The position numbers and the translations under genes were made by a program. This document shows positions 61,786 to 64,000 of a stretch of 64,000 nt of DNA, piece by piece. A model generated the notes under the pieces. The model did not search any database. It saw only the letters and a program-made list of their open reading frames with translations, and was not told the origin of the DNA. Source of the stretch: Dryas octopetala (Eukaryota; Streptophyta; Magnoliopsida; Rosales; Rosaceae); contig OY992838.1 in assembly GCA_963921425.1 (NCBI GenBank), positions 8,122,001 to 8,186,000 of the forward strand, written 5' to 3'. Each line of letters opens with the position of its first letter. Within the stretch, counting starts at the first letter, position 1.

Positions 61786-63398
61786 TTACCTAAACTGCCC
61801 ATGCTCATTGAGGTATCTTTCTGCAATAGTGGCATGAGTTGCTGCCCCTATTGGTAGAACATCTTCATCAATGAAGAAATAAGGTGAGTGGCCTGTGTGT
61901 GTGGAGCCCAAGGTCTCGTTCCTTATCCCTATGTAGAAGAAGCCTGCAGGGATGACCTCTGAGTAGAAGGAGAAGTCCTCAGCACCCATCATTGGTGGCA
62001 CCACCCTGAAGTTAGTTGGACCCAACAAATCCATGGCCACTTTTCTCACATGCTCATGCATTTTCTCATCGTTCACCGTGGGGGGGTAAATGGTGTTCTG
62101 GTCTTTGAAGAAGTCCACTGTTGCTGAGCACCTGTAAACGCTTGCCTGTTCCACAAATACCTGTTTATCACAATACAGATTGTGCTCGTCAGCTTAATCC
62201 TCCAAAGATTTGGGAAATCATGTTAGTTTGATATGCATTCATACATTTCTAAACAGCTTAAGTTTTTGTGTCGAGTGGTTGTCTAATATGCTATTAGAAC
62301 TTTTGATTTCAGGAGCTTTTAGATTCTTAACCTCTAACTCTCATCCTCACTTATCACTTATCATGTTACATTTGAGGTGGGACTACACCTATATTATGAG
62401 TATTGCTCAATTAAGAGACAAATTTTGAGCATCATTGAACACCTATTGTACTCAACAATTGGATCTAATACAATTAATTAACCGATCCAACGGTAATTGA
62501 ACATCCACCCTCACTGTTGGTCAAACTTTCTCCCATTTGAACAACTGTACCTATATTATATCCATTTTTTTGTCTTCTCCCATGGAAGATGAGATTACCC
62601 GTATAGAGAATGCTAGCTTGATACGCATTAACTCAATCTCTCTGTGAGCTAAGTGTTTGGTTCTAGTCATTATCTAACAAATCAATCATTAGAATGGGGA
62701 CCACTCTTAAAAGAACTGCTTTTGCTCACAACATACTAACATAGAGGTTGGTCCCCTCAAGTTACCAAAAAAATTTCTGTAAGTCTATATATTATCAACA
62801 AAAGGCATGTGATGTGACCCTTAGAACCAAATAAAAGTGGTGGATGAGAATGTGTTTGATAACAAACCTCTTCAATTCTTTGAAGCAGTTGGTAGAAGCT
62901 TGTGTTGGAGAAAGCCCTGAAAGTACCACCAAGTACCACAGTGTTTGGTATCATGTCAAGATCATCTCCTCCATTGAATGCAGTCACAGACACCACCTGA
63001 GTTATAGTAAAACAGCAAGCAGGGTATTAGAAATGGGCAATACAGATCGAAATTAAGCAAAATGAAATGAAATTGAAATGCACCTGGGAGTCCATAGGAT
63101 TGGCTTCGCGGGACACGATGCCTTGTAAGCTGATGACGGCGGCGGAGGCTGCCAAGACGGGGTCGACAGAGTGGTGAGGGTTTTGGGCGTGGCCTGTCTT
63201 TCCAGTAATAACAACTCGGAAGAAGCCACAGCCGGCAAGCAAAGGACCAGGCCTTGACCCAATGAGGCCAGTAGGGTGCTGATGGGATACGTGAGCTGCA
63301 AATATGGCCTCCACATCCTCCAAAGCCCCATCTCCAATCATTCGCTTTGCACCATTGCCAGCTTCCTCTGCTGGCTGGAATAGCAATATTACTGTTCC
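61786..63398 (-). CDS. ILR1-like IAA-amino-acid hydrolase, C-terminal part
   Basis: Three minus-strand exons are visible: 63398-63084, 62996-62868, 62160-61786. They give the last 272 residues, all in phase 0. Motifs fit the M20 amidohydrolase family: PAEEAGNGAK with its metal-site Glu pair, HVSHQHPTGLIGSRPG, GKTGHAQNPHHSVDP, and MMGAEDFSFYSE near the end. Family members release free auxin (or jasmonate) from amino-acid conjugates, usually in the ER. The N-terminal part, with signal peptide and the first metal ligands (CGHD region), lies beyond the right edge. The protein ends HGQFR, with no KDEL/HDEL tail, whereas several ILR1-family members have one. Which paralogue it is (ILR1, IAR3 or an ILL) cannot be settled here. 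Confidence 0.9.
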
Positions 63399-64000
63399 CT
63401 GTGTCATTGCAACAGTGTATTTTAGTCAAGGACTCGGTCAACTCAAGTCAAACCACCTAATTTGACCTCACTAGTATTTCTCAAGGTTTATGATAGATTA
63501 ATGGGTGATTTCCATATTAGTCCATTAAATTGCATTTTTTTAGAGTCTAACACCATTACTTTTTTTTAAAATAATTAAAGCCCATATTTAAAATCATCAC
63601 GTAGGATAACAATATTCCATTAGATTTTTACTATTTACAAATTATGCCATTATGTAATTAATATTTGTTTTCAAATTATGTCACTCTTTAATTGCCATTA
63701 ATTCTCCAATTTTCCTAGAAAATGAATCCCCTAAAATTCATTAAAATACTTAATTTAAGGCATGTGATATATATATATATATAATTGAGTCAAATAAGGA
63801 ACCTACAACTAAGAATTGTTTGTAGGTTCATTATAATGTAGGTGTTTTAATTCATATAGGTTCATTAATTTGTCTAGATTATTATTACTAAAAAAAACTA
63901 GTAGGTGCATAAAATAAACATGAAAAAATCAATAGGTGTACAAAATAAATACGAACAAAGTCTAGTAGGTGCTCAAAAGAAGTATCTTCGTTAATCTTAT
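63399..64000 (-). other. Intron of the ILR1-like gene running off the window
   Basis: An acceptor (read on the minus strand, ATTGCAATGACACAG) precedes the exon starting at 63398. The remaining 600 bp is AT-rich, with an AT dinucleotide run near 63768-63785 and no exon, so upstream exons lie beyond 64000. Confidence 0.6.

Overview
The window is nuclear DNA of a flowering plant. The evidence is multi-exon genes with GT-AG introns of about 70 bp to 1.2 kb, plant-only protein types (thylakoid ascorbate peroxidase, type-A response regulator, RALF peptide, DUF630/DUF632 protein, IAA-amino-acid hydrolase), AT-rich intergenic DNA and many small transposons. Gene structure and protein sequences fit a eudicot, probably a woody rosid; I cannot name the species from sequence alone. 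All functions below were assigned by reading motifs and recalled family features, without database searches.

Layout: 1-6.4 kb is repeat-rich (decayed LTR, two related MITEs, minisatellites). At 6.46-6.69 kb (-) is a lone first exon of an ALDH3-type aldehyde dehydrogenase. At 10.2-10.4 kb (-) is a small RALF-like secreted peptide gene. At 11.9-15.0 kb (+) is a complete 11-exon thylakoid ascorbate peroxidase. 15-26 kb is a gene desert with two MITE/foldback elements and a cluster of ACGT-core motifs. 26.5-31.8 kb (+) holds a 4-exon DUF630/DUF632 gene. 34.0-37.9 kb (+) holds a 10-exon ER protein disulfide isomerase with a perfect ER-stress element in its promoter. 38.9-45.6 kb is a transposon block: a roughly 1.9-kb TIR element containing a roughly 1-kb foldback, followed by a young, structurally complete Ty1/Copia retrotransposon. 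46.4-49.4 kb (-) holds a 5-exon type-A cytokinin response regulator. 49.5-58.2 kb is gene-poor, with a roughly 50-bp minisatellite split by a MITE and a 1.05-kb non-autonomous hAT element. 58.2-61.3 kb (+) holds a 12-exon plastid delta-aminolevulinate dehydratase. 61.8-63.4 kb (-) holds the last three exons of an ILR1-like amidohydrolase whose 5' part lies beyond the right edge.

The host genes are unrelated single-copy loci with their own promoters, not a cluster. Two act in the plastid (H2O2 removal at the thylakoid; tetrapyrrole synthesis), one in the ER (disulfide formation), and several touch hormone or peptide signalling (cytokinin, auxin conjugates, RALF). I found no unknown multigene system. 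The most notable non-gene content is the set of inverted-repeat transposons with 8-9 bp target-site duplications that can be read directly, the nested foldback, the near-identical-LTR Copia copy, and a possible stromal isoform of the ascorbate peroxidase made by intron retention.
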